The notes: a model not told the origin generated them from the sequence alone. DNA of 64,000 nucleotides from an uncultured Oscillospiraceae bacterium (GCA_949878425.1 CATLAL010000010.1:1-64000), one strand, 5' to 3'; shown: positions 7,765 through 15,333, counted from the stretch's first letter. Translations and numbers: made by a program.

Positions 7765-8897
7765 CGGAGTTTTATCAGGGCCGCGCCTGGATTGAATTGA
7801 GCCGGGCCGCTCTGCGGCATAACGTGGAACAGCTTCAAGCTCTGCTGCCTCCAAACTGCGCGTTGATGCCTGCGGTCAAGGCAAATGCCTACGGACATGG
7901 CGCTGTTTTGATTGCCAGAGAACTCAATGCCCTGGGCGTAAATGCCTTTTGCGTTGCCACTGTTTTTGAAGGGATAGAGCTGCGGCAAGGCGGAGTTGCG
8001 GGGGAAATCCTGATACTCGGATATACGCATCCCCAATATGTCCCACTCCTAGTTCAATATCATCTGACACAGACTATTTTGGACTATCCCTGTGCGTTAG
8101 AGTTGAACGCCTGCGGCCAGATTATCCATGTCCATATCAAATTGGACACCGGGATGCACCGGCTGGGGGAGCGCTGCGAAAATCTGGATAAAATTCAGCG
8201 GATATTCGCTTGCCAGTTTCTTCACATAGAGGGAGTTTATACCCATTTATATGAAGATGATCTTACCCTGCCGTCAAACAGAGAAGCCGCCCTGACGCAA
8301 GGCAGAGCCTTTTATCAGATGGTAGACCGCCTAAAACACATTGGCTGTCACATCCCCAAGGCTCACATTCTTGCCAGCAGCGGCCTGCTCCATTGTTCTG
8401 AACTCGGTGGTGACTACGCACGAGCCGGGATTGCGCTCTACGGCCAGTTGAGTACAAACGATGAATGGAAGAAAGCTTGTGTTGTGTTGAAGCCAGTCCT
8501 CTCGCTGAAAGCCCGAATAATCTTGATAAGAGAGATTGCCGAGGGAGAGGGTGCTGGGTATGGGCATCAATTCCAAGCAAAGCGAAATACAAAAATAGCG
8601 GTCGCCGCCATTGGGTACGGAGACGGGATACCCCGCAGCTTGTCCAATGGCGTTGGAGCCGCATTAGTCCAAGGGTGTATAGCGCCGATTGTGGGACGTA
8701 TTTGCATGGATCAGACCTTGTTGGATGTGACAGATATTCCATCCGTTGTTTCTGGAAATACTGCTGTGTTTATCGGAGCATCCGGGGAACGGGAGATTAC
8801 GGCCTGCGATGTTGCAGAACAGGCCGGGACGATCTCAAATGAAATATTAAGCTGTTTGGGCAGGCGATTGGACCGGAAGTGGGCAATTGTGGTTTAA
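7761..8897 (+). CDS. vanTr: VanT-type serine/alanine racemase, soluble (racemase domain only)
   Basis: A 378-residue PLP-dependent fold-III racemase, predicted to make D-Ser for the ligase. PLP Lys40 lies in MPAVKANAYGHG and the opposing catalytic Tyr286 in IGYGDGIPRS; VGRICMDQ is also present. The C-terminal TISNEIL segment (Asn360) resembles VanT racemase domains, in which an Asn replaces a Tyr of alanine racemases; this alignment is by eye. Standard VanT has ten membrane helices fused in front, absent here. The separate racemase gene recalls vanTr of the VanL cluster, where VanT is split into membrane and racemase genes. It is the last gene of the operon. Confidence 0.85.
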   Translation: MTEFYQGRAWIELSRAALRHNVEQLQALLPPNCALMPAVKANAYGHGAVLIARELNALGVNAFCVATVFEGIELRQGGVAGEILILGYTHPQYVPLLVQYHLTQTILDYPCALELNACGQIIHVHIKLDTGMHRLGERCENLDKIQRIFACQFLHIEGVYTHLYEDDLTLPSNREAALTQGRAFYQMVDRLKHIGCHIPKAHILASSGLLHCSELGGDYARAGIALYGQLSTNDEWKKACVVLKPVLSLKARIILIREIAEGEGAGYGHQFQAKRNTKIAVAAIGYGDGIPRSLSNGVGAALVQGCIAPIVGRICMDQTLLDVTDIPSVVSGNTAVFIGASGEREITACDVAEQAGTISNEILSCLGRRLDRKWAIVV

Positions 8898-8905
8898 CCC
8901 GATAC

Positions 8906-9190
8906 CTACATACGGCCTGCAACATTCGTCTCCCCTACATTTATCAAATCATTTGCCATAGCGCAGACAGCAGCCAGGACCAGCCGCCGCCCCTGTTCCG
9001 GGCAGGCCCGGTAAAGCCCAGCAATCTCCTGGATTTCGCGCTCAGACTGTTCATCTGCCGGATTGAAGATTGCGTCAAAGGAAGTGCCAAGCGCCGTTAT
9101 GATCGTATAAAGCACCTCGAATGACGGATTTGCTTCTCCTTTTTCGATACTTGCAATGTGGCGGGTGGAGAGCTTTGTTAGCTCTGCCAA
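8906..9190 (-). pseudogene. Xre regulator lacking its N terminus
   Basis: The frame reads AELTKLSTRHIASIEKGEAN then a helical tail, the second half of an Xre HTH domain plus a C-terminal extension (about 94 residues). About 25 residues of the first helices are missing: the sequence changes into the parB tail at about 9191-9204 with no start or ribosome site. It converges on the racemase gene with only eight bases between them. This marks the right-hand junction of the van segment. Confidence 0.7.
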
Positions 9191-9203
9191 AATGTCTCAA
9201 GGC

Positions 9204-10143
9204 TTACTTTTCCCGGTCGGTCTTTTTCTCCGGCGCGGTGCGCTCCGGGGGCTGTTTCTCTTTCCACGCATCCAGCAGGGACATAATCTGGTCTTTCATC
9301 TCCCGGGCGTGGTGTCCTTGCCGAAATACTTGTTCAGTTCAGCGGCGGAAATAATCACCTTGTCTACCTCCTTTTTCTCACGGCTCAAAATGCCGTCAAT
9401 CACATCGCCGTTCAGTTTCCCGTCCTTATCCAGCTTGCGGAGCTCCTGGGCCTGGGAGAGCGAGGGGGACGCCTGCTCGCCCTCAATGGAAACGGCGATA
9501 AACCTCTGGTTCTTGGGCTTGATGAACGAGATTTCCACGGCGGGGGTGAAAGACAGCTTTTTCTCGTTCACCATAGACTGGAGCTCCGGCACAAGCTCGG
9601 TCAGCCGGATATACCGCTGTACCTGCTTGTAGTTCATGCCGTTCCGCTCCCCCACGATTTCCGTGGAGCGTTTTCCAACGTCCCCGGCGGCCACGCCCTC
9701 CATCTTCGTCCCCTGATGGCTGATGGCCTCCACCTGCATTTTCAGCGACTGGGCCTTTTCCATCGGCAGAATCTTTTCCCGGTGGCGCAGGTTGTCGTCC
9801 GTCATCGCAAGGATGGCCTCGTCATCCGTCATGTTGCGGACGATACAAGGCATATTTGCAAACCCGGCCAGCTCACTGGCCCGCTGGCGGCGGTGGCCCG
9901 CGATGATTTCATAGCCGCCGCCCTCCCGGGGACGCACCAGCGCGGGCTGGTGTACGCCGTTGTCCTTGACGGACTCCACAAGCCCTTTCATTTCCGCATC
10001 GTCCCGCACCCCAAAGGGATGGTCTTTGAACGGGAACAGCTCCGAAAGTTTGAGATAGACAATCTCTTCCTTTTCAGCGCGGGTCGCGTCACTGGGCTGG
10101 GGCGGCGGCTCCGGCGCAGGAGCGGCGGGGGCCTCTTGATATT
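9204..10143 (-). pseudogene. parB: ParB/RepB/Spo0J-type partition protein, truncated and frameshifted
   Basis: The frame contains the ParB nuclease-like core (LSELFPFKDHPF, EIIAGHRRQRASEL, IVRNMTDDEAILAM) and the KorB-like HTH (RSTEIVGERNGMNYKQVQRY). Two lesions are visible. At 10143 the open frame stops abruptly with no start codon, losing the N terminus. At about 9300 a one-base change shifts ...KDTTPR into GR-stop, while the adjacent frame continues MKDQIMSLLDAWKEKQ to TAA at 9204. Such chromosomal-style parB genes are typical of Clostridial conjugative elements and plasmids. It indicates that the van island came in on one. Confidence 0.8.
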
Positions 10144-10188
10144 ACAGTGTTCCTATTAAAACACAAGCATATGTATTAGGTGGTGACT

Positions 10189-10295
10189 TCACCCTTTACA
10201 TAGTAACTCTTGGTTACTTATGGAGTTCGATTCACCTTGTAATTCATCGTCACGGCTCAATCTTTCGTACAATGGGTGATTTTGGTTTTCAGCAT
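10189..10295 (-). pseudogene. Serine recombinase, N-terminal fragment with frameshift
   Basis: From ATG 10295 (AAGGAGG just upstream) the frame MLKTKI fails after a one-base loss. The neighbouring frame then reads LYERLSRDDELQGESNSISNQ, the unmistakable start of TndX/TnpX-type large serine recombinases, with the catalytic Ser in the RLSRDD region. It breaks off after ISNQELL. It is on the same strand as the downstream half of a recombinase at 239-645, with the whole van region between them. Confidence 0.75.
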
Positions 10296-10320
10296 TGGAA
10301 CGTCCTCCTTCAATGAAAAA

Positions 10321-10378
10321 TGCTCTAAGAGCCTCTACTTCTTTACCGAAAAATCGGATAAACAAGTCTCTTAGAGCA
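10321..10378. promoter_or_regulatory. Perfect inverted repeat upstream of the recombinase fragment
   Basis: TGCTCTAAGAG (10321-10331) is repeated inverted at 10368-10378, 36 bases apart, immediately before the recombinase ribosome site. It may be an operator, a recombination site or a leader hairpin of the lost element. Confidence 0.45.
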
Positions 10379-10421
10379 TAAATCACCTTAGGCTTTTTGA
10401 GGAATATTGCTGCACGAAACC

Positions 10422-10497
10422 TGGGAGCAAAGCGTCAGCTTTGCGAATAAAATTTTCTTTTGATACTTTTCTTTTTTAAAAGAAAAGTATGTATGCC
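10422..10497 (-). repeat. Family E hairpin repeat, copy 1
   Basis: Contains the palindromic A/T-rich stem (ACTTTTC...GAAAAGT) ending with the family signature GTATGTATGCC, next to a GCAAAGC-type tail. It directly abuts the family A derivative at 10500. Confidence 0.7.
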
Positions 10498-10499
10498 TA

Positions 10500-10538
10500 G
10501 GCGCTGTTTGGGTGTATTAACATGTTTCAAACAAGCCC
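10500..10538 (+). mobile_element. Family A element, 39-bp internal-deletion derivative
   Basis: Retains the left terminus GGCGCTGTTTG and right terminus TTTCAAACAAGCCC of family A, flanked by TA on both sides, with nearly all internal sequence lost. It forms the right-hand border of the acquired region. Confidence 0.7.
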
Positions 10539-10562
10539 TAAATGCGAGGGGGCGTCCTTCTT

Positions 10563-11330
10563 CTACGGGATGCGGAAAAACCGCCTTCCGTTCTCCAGAG
10601 TGGCTTGGGCGCACGCCTCCGGGGAGATGCCCTTGAGCTCCGCCAGCTTCTCGCAGACGTAGGACACGTAGCCGGAGTCGCAGCGCTCCCCCCGGTGGGG
10701 GACCGGGGCCATGTAGGGACTGTCGGTCTCGATCATCACCCGCTCCAGGGGGACGGCGGCGGCGGCCTCCAGGGCCCGCCGGGCGTTTTTATAGGTCAGC
10801 ACGCCGGTAAAGGACACCATCCACCCCAGTCCCACCAGCTCCCGGGCCATCTCGGCGCTGCCGGAGAAGCAGTGGAATACCCCCCGGACCCGGGGAAAGG
10901 CCCGGATAAGGCGGAGGCTCTCGGCGTGGGCGTCCCGGTCGTGGACGATCACCGGCAGGTCCAGCTCCTCCGCCAGGGCCAGCTGGTCCCGGAACACCCG
11001 CCGCTGGAGCTCCCGGGAGGGGTTGTCCTCCCAGTGGTAGTCCAGGCCGATCTCCCCGATGGCCACCGCCTTTGGGCATTTGGCCAGCGCCCGGAGGGCG
11101 TCCAGGTCCTCCGGGACGTAGGGGCCGCAGTTTTCCGGGTGGTAGCCCACGGCGGCGTAGAGAAAGGGGTATTTTTCCGCCAGCGCCACGGCCGTCCGGG
11201 AGCTGGTGAGGTCGCACCCCGGGTTCACCACAAGGGCCACCCCCCGGTCCGCCAGGCCGGAGAGGACCTGGTCCCGGTCGCCGTCAAAGGCGTCCGCGTC
11301 GTAGTGGGCGTGGGTATCAAAAAGATTCAT
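10563..11330 (-). CDS. tatD: TatD-family metal-dependent DNase
   Basis: A 255-residue TIM-barrel hydrolase of the TatD family, cytoplasmic, credited with 3'-5' exonuclease/AP-type activity. Metal ligands are visible: FDTHAHYD near the N terminus, AIGEIGLDYHW (Glu ligand), PVIVHDRDAHAE, FHCFSGSAEMA and the final ETDSPYMAP. Length matches the family. It is the first intact GC-rich chromosomal gene to the right of the acquired DNA and is followed upstream by the RNA element at 11509, transcribed away from it. Confidence 0.93.
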   Translation of the reverse strand: MNLFDTHAHYDADAFDGDRDQVLSGLADRGVALVVNPGCDLTSSRTAVALAEKYPFLYAAVGYHPENCGPYVPEDLDALRALAKCPKAVAIGEIGLDYHWEDNPSRELQRRVFRDQLALAEELDLPVIVHDRDAHAESLRLIRAFPRVRGVFHCFSGSAEMARELVGLGWMVSFTGVLTYKNARRALEAAAAVPLERVMIETDSPYMAPVPHRGERCDSGYVSYVCEKLAELKGISPEACAQATLENGRRFFRIP

Positions 11331-11464
11331 GGGGATTCTCCTTTCGAAGCGGCAGCGCCGCTGGGATTTATTGTACCAGATAACCGGGGAGGAAGCAATT
11401 CTTTTTACCGCCGGCTTTGGTCACGATGCTTATTTTTTGACAACAATTCTGTATAAAATACCTG

Positions 11465-11493
11465 TTGACAGGGGGGTGGGAGCTGGATACAAC
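11465..11493 (+). promoter_or_regulatory. Promoter of structured RNA copy 1
   Basis: TTGACA (11465-11470), a 17-base spacer and TACAAC (11488-11493). It is placed relative to the RNA 5' stem as in copy 2. Confidence 0.5.
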
Positions 11494-11508
11494 AAAACTT
11501 TAGATTAT

Positions 11509-11573
11509 AACTCCTTGTGAGGCATTACCATTTCGATCATCTGGTCGTTTTGTGTGCCGTTCAGGAGTTTTTT
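11509..11573 (+). ncRNA. Structured RNA, copy 1, 5' domain
   Basis: Three nested stems are visible: AACTCCT/AGGAGTT (11509-11515 with 11563-11569), GGCAT/GTGCC (11521-11525 with 11554-11558) and CGAT/GTCG (11534-11537 with 11544-11547). They are followed by a T-run. Copy 2 at 12488 preserves all three pairings with different bases, while TACCATTT and TTTTGT around the inner stem stay similar. The class is not identified; the Clostridial raiA RNA motif is one candidate that I could not test. Confidence 0.6.
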
Positions 11574-11608
11574 CATGCTTACGCACGGAATTGGGAGAGA
11601 TCGGAAAC

Positions 11609-11930
11609 ATGATCGCAGTGAAAAAGATCAACAACAAGGTTGCGGTCTGCCGGGACGGCAACCAGCAGGAGCTGATCGCCATCGGCAGGGGCATCGGCTT
11701 TCCGCCCGCCCCCTACGAGCTGACAGACCTCAGCAAGGTTGACAGGACCTTCTGCGACGTGGCCCAGCAGTACATCCCCCCTCCTGAACGGCATTCCCCC
11801 GGAGATCATCGATTTCACGGCCCGCCAGCTGCTTGGACATCCAGAACAAGCTGCCCTATGAGACCAGCCCTAACCTGGTGCTGACCCTGGCGGACCACCT
11901 GGCCTTTGCCATGGAGCGCGCCCAAAAGGG
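11609..11930 (+). pseudogene. BglG/LicT-type antiterminator, truncated and frameshifted
   Basis: From ATG 11609 (GGGAGAG upstream) the frame begins [18 protein letters not shown] and continues [11 protein letters not shown], a CAT RNA-binding domain of BglG-family antiterminators. Around 11780 the frame shifts; the PRD continuation ([15 protein letters not shown], then [17 protein letters not shown]) is spread over other frames. The gene ends at the family E repeat at 11930, losing most of PRD1 and all of PRD2. No PTS partner is present. It is not functional as a full antiterminator. Confidence 0.75.
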
Positions 11931-12004
11931 CATCCTTTTCTTTTGTGAACAAAAGAAAAGGATCAAAAGAAAAAACTTTTTGTTCGCAAACTTCGTTTGC
12001 TCAT
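11929..12004 (+). repeat. Family E hairpin repeat, copy 2
   Basis: GGCATCCTTTTCTTTTG pairs with CAAAAGAAAAGGATC, followed by the family tail TTTTTGTTCGCAAAC. It truncates the bglG fragment. Confidence 0.7.
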
Positions 12005-12017
12005 GGGTGAATTTTTA

Positions 12018-12057
12018 GAAGCTGTATTCACAGGCGGGGGATGCTGGATGGGCAAAG
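12018..12057 (+). repeat. Family D element, one-ended fragment
   Basis: Starts GAAGCTGTATTCACAGG after TTA and matches the first ~40 bases of the inverted family D copy at 37304-37465, then diverges. Confidence 0.55.
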
Positions 12058-12094
12058 GACCCGGCGGAGGGTGAGGTATAATCCGCTTCTCCCC

Positions 12095-12195
12095 GGGCGC
12101 TCCCCTTCCGTCCAAAGAGAAGAGCTGCCCCTAGACTGCTGTTCGTCATAGAGAACGGCCTGGATACGGCGGGCGAGGCCGGCAGCCGATGAGTT
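12095..12195 (+). ncRNA. Structured RNA, second partial copy (3' domain)
   Basis: Shares with 12590-12685 the blocks CCCCTTCCGTCC, TAGACTGCTGTTCGT and GCCGATGAG. A 7-bp stem GCTGTTC/GAACGGC (12138-12144 with 12153-12159) is kept in the other copy as GCTGTTC/GAGCAGC, using G-U pairs at different positions. Its own 5' domain is missing; the copy 1 5' domain lies 0.5 kb upstream, with the bglG fragment and repeats between. Confidence 0.5.
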
Positions 12196-12445
12196 GGTTG
12201 TGGGCGATGAGGAGATGGCCCACAAGGTAGCTTCTGAGGCATCCGCTGCTCTGGCCAACTTCTGCCGCAGCGGCTACGCGGACAGAGACCTGTCGGTATT
12301 TATGAGAGAGAACCGTGTGCAGCAGTAAATTTTGATCTCCCCAATAACGTCCGGCTTGCATAGAGCAGGGGGACCGCGCAGGCGGTCCTCCTGTTTTTGG
12401 TTATAGTGCTGTATTTTGCGTTGGTAATTCTGTACAAAACGCTTG

Positions 12446-12474
12446 TTGACAAAAACCGCCGGATTGGCTATAGT
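12446..12474 (+). promoter_or_regulatory. Promoter of structured RNA copy 2 / esterase
   Basis: TTGACA (12446-12451), exactly 17 bases, TATAGT (12469-12474). Transcription should begin near 12481, giving a leader of about 330 bases before the esterase ATG. Confidence 0.8.
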
Positions 12475-12487
12475 ATGACTTGGGTGT

Positions 12488-12730
12488 AACTCTTCGGGAG
12501 GCATGACCAATTCGATTCCTTATTAGGGATCGCTTTGTGTATGCTTCGCGGAGGGTTTTCTTTGTTTTTCGGTACAGCCCGCCGCGTCCCCTTCCGTCCT
12601 GAGCGGGAAGCGTGACATAGACTGCTGTTCGTTCTGGAGAGCAGCTTGGATGCGGCGTGCGGGCCGGTGGCCGATGAGCTGGTTCCCTCACCGTACGGCC
12701 CGCCCGCCGCGTCCAATATCCCGAAGCTCG
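12488..12730 (+). ncRNA. Structured RNA, complete copy in the esterase leader
   Basis: The 5' domain has AACTCTTCG/CGGAGGGTT (12488-12496 with 12549-12557), GGCAT/ATGCT (12500-12504 with 12541-12545) and CGATTCC/GGGATCG (12513-12519 with 12526-12532), then a T-rich run to 12569. The 3' domain has GCCGCGTCC/GGATGCGGC (12581-12589 with 12648-12656) enclosing GCTGTTC/GAGCAGC (12624-12630 with 12639-12645). Comparison with copy 1 shows pair-preserving changes. Whether it is a cis-regulator of the esterase or an independent RNA is unknown. Confidence 0.6.
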
Positions 12731-12809
12731 GTCCAGGGGCAAAGGAGCTATCTTTGGCCGGCCGGACAGCCGGCTGAGATAAATTTAGGAGACCAAAAGG
12801 AGAAAAGAC

Positions 12810-14705
12810 ATGAACAAGAGAGCAAAGTCCCGGAAATTCCTGTCCCTGCTGCTGAGTCTGGCCATGGTGCTGGGCATCTGCGGAACGGCCCTGGCCGACG
12901 AGGTGACGGGCCTGGAGGACGAGTCCGTCACCGTCACCGTTGACGGGGAGGACGTGGAGCTGGCCAACGCCGACGGCGAGAGCGTGGCTCCCGTCATCAT
13001 CGACGGCAGCACCTATCTGCCCATCCGTGCCGTGGCCGAGGCTCTGGGCCTGGACGTGGAGTGGATCGGCGGCGCCACCCGGGAGGTCCAGCTGACCACC
13101 GGCGGCGAGACCGCTCCCGCCGACACCGCCGCCGTGGCAATGGCCACTGTGGAGCTGCCCGCCGGCACCCTGCTGGGCTACGAGGACGACGGCGTCTACG
13201 CATTTAAGGGCATCCCCTACGCCACCGCCGAGCGGTTCCAGAGCCCTGTTGCCGTTGAGGCCTACCCCAATGGCTTCTATGCCGCCCTGGCCTACGGCCC
13301 TGTAGCGCCCCAGGACAAGACCCTCCCCAACGAGCTCTCCAGCGGTGATATCATCCTTGCCGACTTCGTCAATCCCACCAGCGCGACTTCCGACATGATC
13401 GGCAACGAGACCTGCCAGTACCTGAACGTGTGGAGCAGCGACCTGACCGCCAAGAAGCCGGTCATCGTGTTCTTCCACGGCGGCGGCCTGAACAACGGCG
13501 CTTCCAACGAGCAGTCCGTCTACACCGGCGAGTTTATCGTTGAGAGCGAGGAGGCGGTCTTTGTCACCGTTAACCACCGCCTGAACGTGCTGGGCTTCCT
13601 GGATATGTCCGAGTACGGTGAGGAGTACGCCAGCTCCGCCATCGCCGGCATTGAGGACTGCGTGGTTGCCCTCCAGTGGGTCCATGACAACATCGCCAAG
13701 TTCGGCGGCGATCCCGGCAACGTCACCATCGTGGGCCAGTCCGGCGGCGGCGTCAAGGTTTCTACCCTGGCCTGCATGTCCGACACCGTGGACCTCTTCG
13801 ACAAGGTCTTTGTCATGAGCGGCCGCATTTCCAATGTTCCCAAGAGCGTGGGCCTGGAGACGACCCATAAGCTGGTGGATTACCTGGCTTCTCAGGGCGT
13901 AGCCAAGGACGACATCCTGGAGACTCTGGTCAACATGCCCTACGAGGAGCTCTACAATACCACCAAGGCCGCCGGTGTGAGCAACTGGTCCAACACCTGC
14001 TACGGCAACGGCACCTATGAGACACCCCTCATCGACAACGAGGGCAACATCAATCCCTACGCCGCCCAGCGCACCTGGATTATCGGCGCTGACTACAGCG
14101 AGATGTCTGTTAACGCCTTTGGCCTGATGGGCGCTCTGAACATGGACGAGTATCTGCCCAACATCACTGACGAGATTGCCACCGAGCGCCTGACCGCGAA
14201 GTACGGCGACAACACCGAGCAGTTTATTGCGCTGTACAGAGAGGCCTATCCCAACAAGCCCCTGGCCGAGGCCCTGTACCTGAACCCCAGCGCGGGCGGC
14301 AATACCACCGTTAATTTCAGCGGTCAGTCCCGCAAGGAGACGATTGAGGTCCTCTGCCCCGCCCTGGCTGCCGGCGGCGTGACCGTGTATAACTATGTCG
14401 CCGCCTATACCCTGCCCGTCTTTGGCGGCGTCACCACCCACCACTGCGCCGACATTGGCTTCTGGTTCAACTCCATTGCCAAGAACGACTACCTGGTGCA
14501 GGGCGACCGGGCCAACGCCTACGCCCTGGCCAGCACCATGAGCGGCGCTCTGGCGGCCTTCGCCGCCACCGGCGATCCCTCCACCGCCGAGCTGGAGTGG
14601 AAGCCCTGGACCGCCGACGAGCACAACACCATGGTGTTCGACACCGAGAGCTATCTGGGCACCGACTTTGATACCGAGCTCTACAAGCTGATGTTTGCCG
14701 AGTAA
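12810..14705 (+). CDS. Secreted carboxylesterase with copper-amine-oxidase N-terminal domain
   Basis: A 631-residue exported protein. A signal peptide (1-30: KSRKFLSLLLSLAMVLGICG then ALA-DE) is followed by a copper-amine-oxidase N-like stalk domain (about 35-97, DGSTYLPIRAVAEALG), common on Clostridial surface proteins. A type-B carboxylesterase (about 105-630) follows, with FHGGGLNNG oxyanion region, nucleophile Ser311 in GQSGGG (the usual form is GESAGG) and a probable catalytic His in THHCADIGFWF (about 544-545). Substrates are unknown; such enzymes cleave small esters. AAAGGAG precedes the ATG. It lies downstream of the structured RNA and ends in a strong hairpin. Confidence 0.88.
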   Translation: MNKRAKSRKFLSLLLSLAMVLGICGTALADEVTGLEDESVTVTVDGEDVELANADGESVAPVIIDGSTYLPIRAVAEALGLDVEWIGGATREVQLTTGGETAPADTAAVAMATVELPAGTLLGYEDDGVYAFKGIPYATAERFQSPVAVEAYPNGFYAALAYGPVAPQDKTLPNELSSGDIILADFVNPTSATSDMIGNETCQYLNVWSSDLTAKKPVIVFFHGGGLNNGASNEQSVYTGEFIVESEEAVFVTVNHRLNVLGFLDMSEYGEEYASSAIAGIEDCVVALQWVHDNIAKFGGDPGNVTIVGQSGGGVKVSTLACMSDTVDLFDKVFVMSGRISNVPKSVGLETTHKLVDYLASQGVAKDDILETLVNMPYEELYNTTKAAGVSNWSNTCYGNGTYETPLIDNEGNINPYAAQRTWIIGADYSEMSVNAFGLMGALNMDEYLPNITDEIATERLTAKYGDNTEQFIALYREAYPNKPLAEALYLNPSAGGNTTVNFSGQSRKETIEVLCPALAAGGVTVYNYVAAYTLPVFGGVTTHHCADIGFWFNSIAKNDYLVQGDRANAYALASTMSGALAAFAATGDPSTAELEWKPWTADEHNTMVFDTESYLGTDFDTELYKLMFAE

Positions 14706-14727
14706 AACCGGTTTCCTCTCTTGAAAG

Positions 14728-14768
14728 CGAAGGGGGGAGGAGAGCGCCGCTCTCCTCCCCCCTTCGCG
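14728..14768 (+). terminator. Hairpin after the esterase
   Basis: GCGAAGGGGGGAGGAGAGCG pairs with the complementary C-rich arm ending CCCCCTTCGC. It is a very stable stem but has no clear T-run. Confidence 0.6.
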
Positions 14769-14859
14769 GCGCCCGGCGCGGTCATCCAGCTCTACGGCGT
14801 GACCCTCGGCAGTCTCTATTCCAGAGAGGGCAGCAAGAACTACACGCTGACTGTTCCCG

Positions 14860-15092
14860 GCAGAACGCCGCGATTACCCGCCTGGAGATGTGCCGGCTGC
14901 TGGCCAAGGCGCTGGAGATCGCCCCCTCCCAGGCGGAGAGCGCCTTTCCCGATGTGGACGACCCCCTGCGTCACCGCCCTGGCGGAGCTGGAGGTGATCG
15001 AGGGCATTGACGGCAGCTTCCAGTCCGACGGCGATCTGACCCGGGCCCAGCTGTGCAAGATCCTGTGCACCGCTCCGGCCGCCGGCGATTGA
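14860..15092 (+). pseudogene. S-layer homology (SLH) domain remnant
   Basis: Two SLH half-motifs in different frames: ITRLEMCRLLAKALEIAPSQ and AFPDVDD near 14870-14960, then ALAELEVIEGIDGSFQSDGD and LTRAQLCKIL to the stop at 15092. Together they resemble one and a half SLH repeats, which anchor surface proteins to wall polymers. The start, the rest of the gene and a continuous frame are missing. Confidence 0.6.
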
Positions 15093-15104
15093 TCCCAAAG
15101 GCTC

Positions 15105-15172
15105 GCATTCTTTTTCTTGAAAGAAAAAGAATCAAAAAGAACTTTGTTCGCAAAGCTATCGCTTTGCTCATG
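15105..15172 (+). repeat. Family E hairpin repeat, copy 3
   Basis: ATTCTTTTTCTTGAAAG / AAAGAATC stem followed by ACTTTGTTCGCAAAGC tail. Confidence 0.7.
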
Positions 15173-15202
15173 CGCTGTTATATGTATTCCGGCAAAATAA
15201 GT

Positions 15203-15236
15203 GAAGGCGGGAAGAGCGTTTGCTCTTCCCGCCTTC
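15203..15236. terminator. Perfect 15-bp hairpin
   Basis: GAAGGCGGGAAGAGC (15203-15217) and GCTCTTCCCGCCTTC (15222-15236) with a four-base loop, between two family E repeats and convergent units. Confidence 0.55.
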
Positions 15237-15261
15237 GCTTGTACAAAAGTAAAAACACATG

Positions 15262-15333
15262 AGAGAAAGGCGACAGCCTTTCGATTAAAGTTTCTTTTGA
15301 TTCTTTTCTTTTCAAAGAAAAGAATGTATGCCC
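15262..15333 (-). repeat. Family E hairpin repeat, copy 4
   Basis: TTCTTTTGATTCTTTTC stem ending AAAGAATGTATGCC, opposite in orientation to copy 3. It may serve as terminator for the citrate lyase operon ending at 15346. Confidence 0.7.

Noticed and set aside
12468..14624. A 718-codon open frame on the - strand
   Set aside because: Antisense shadow of the esterase gene; low-complexity Gly/Val/His sequence without domains.
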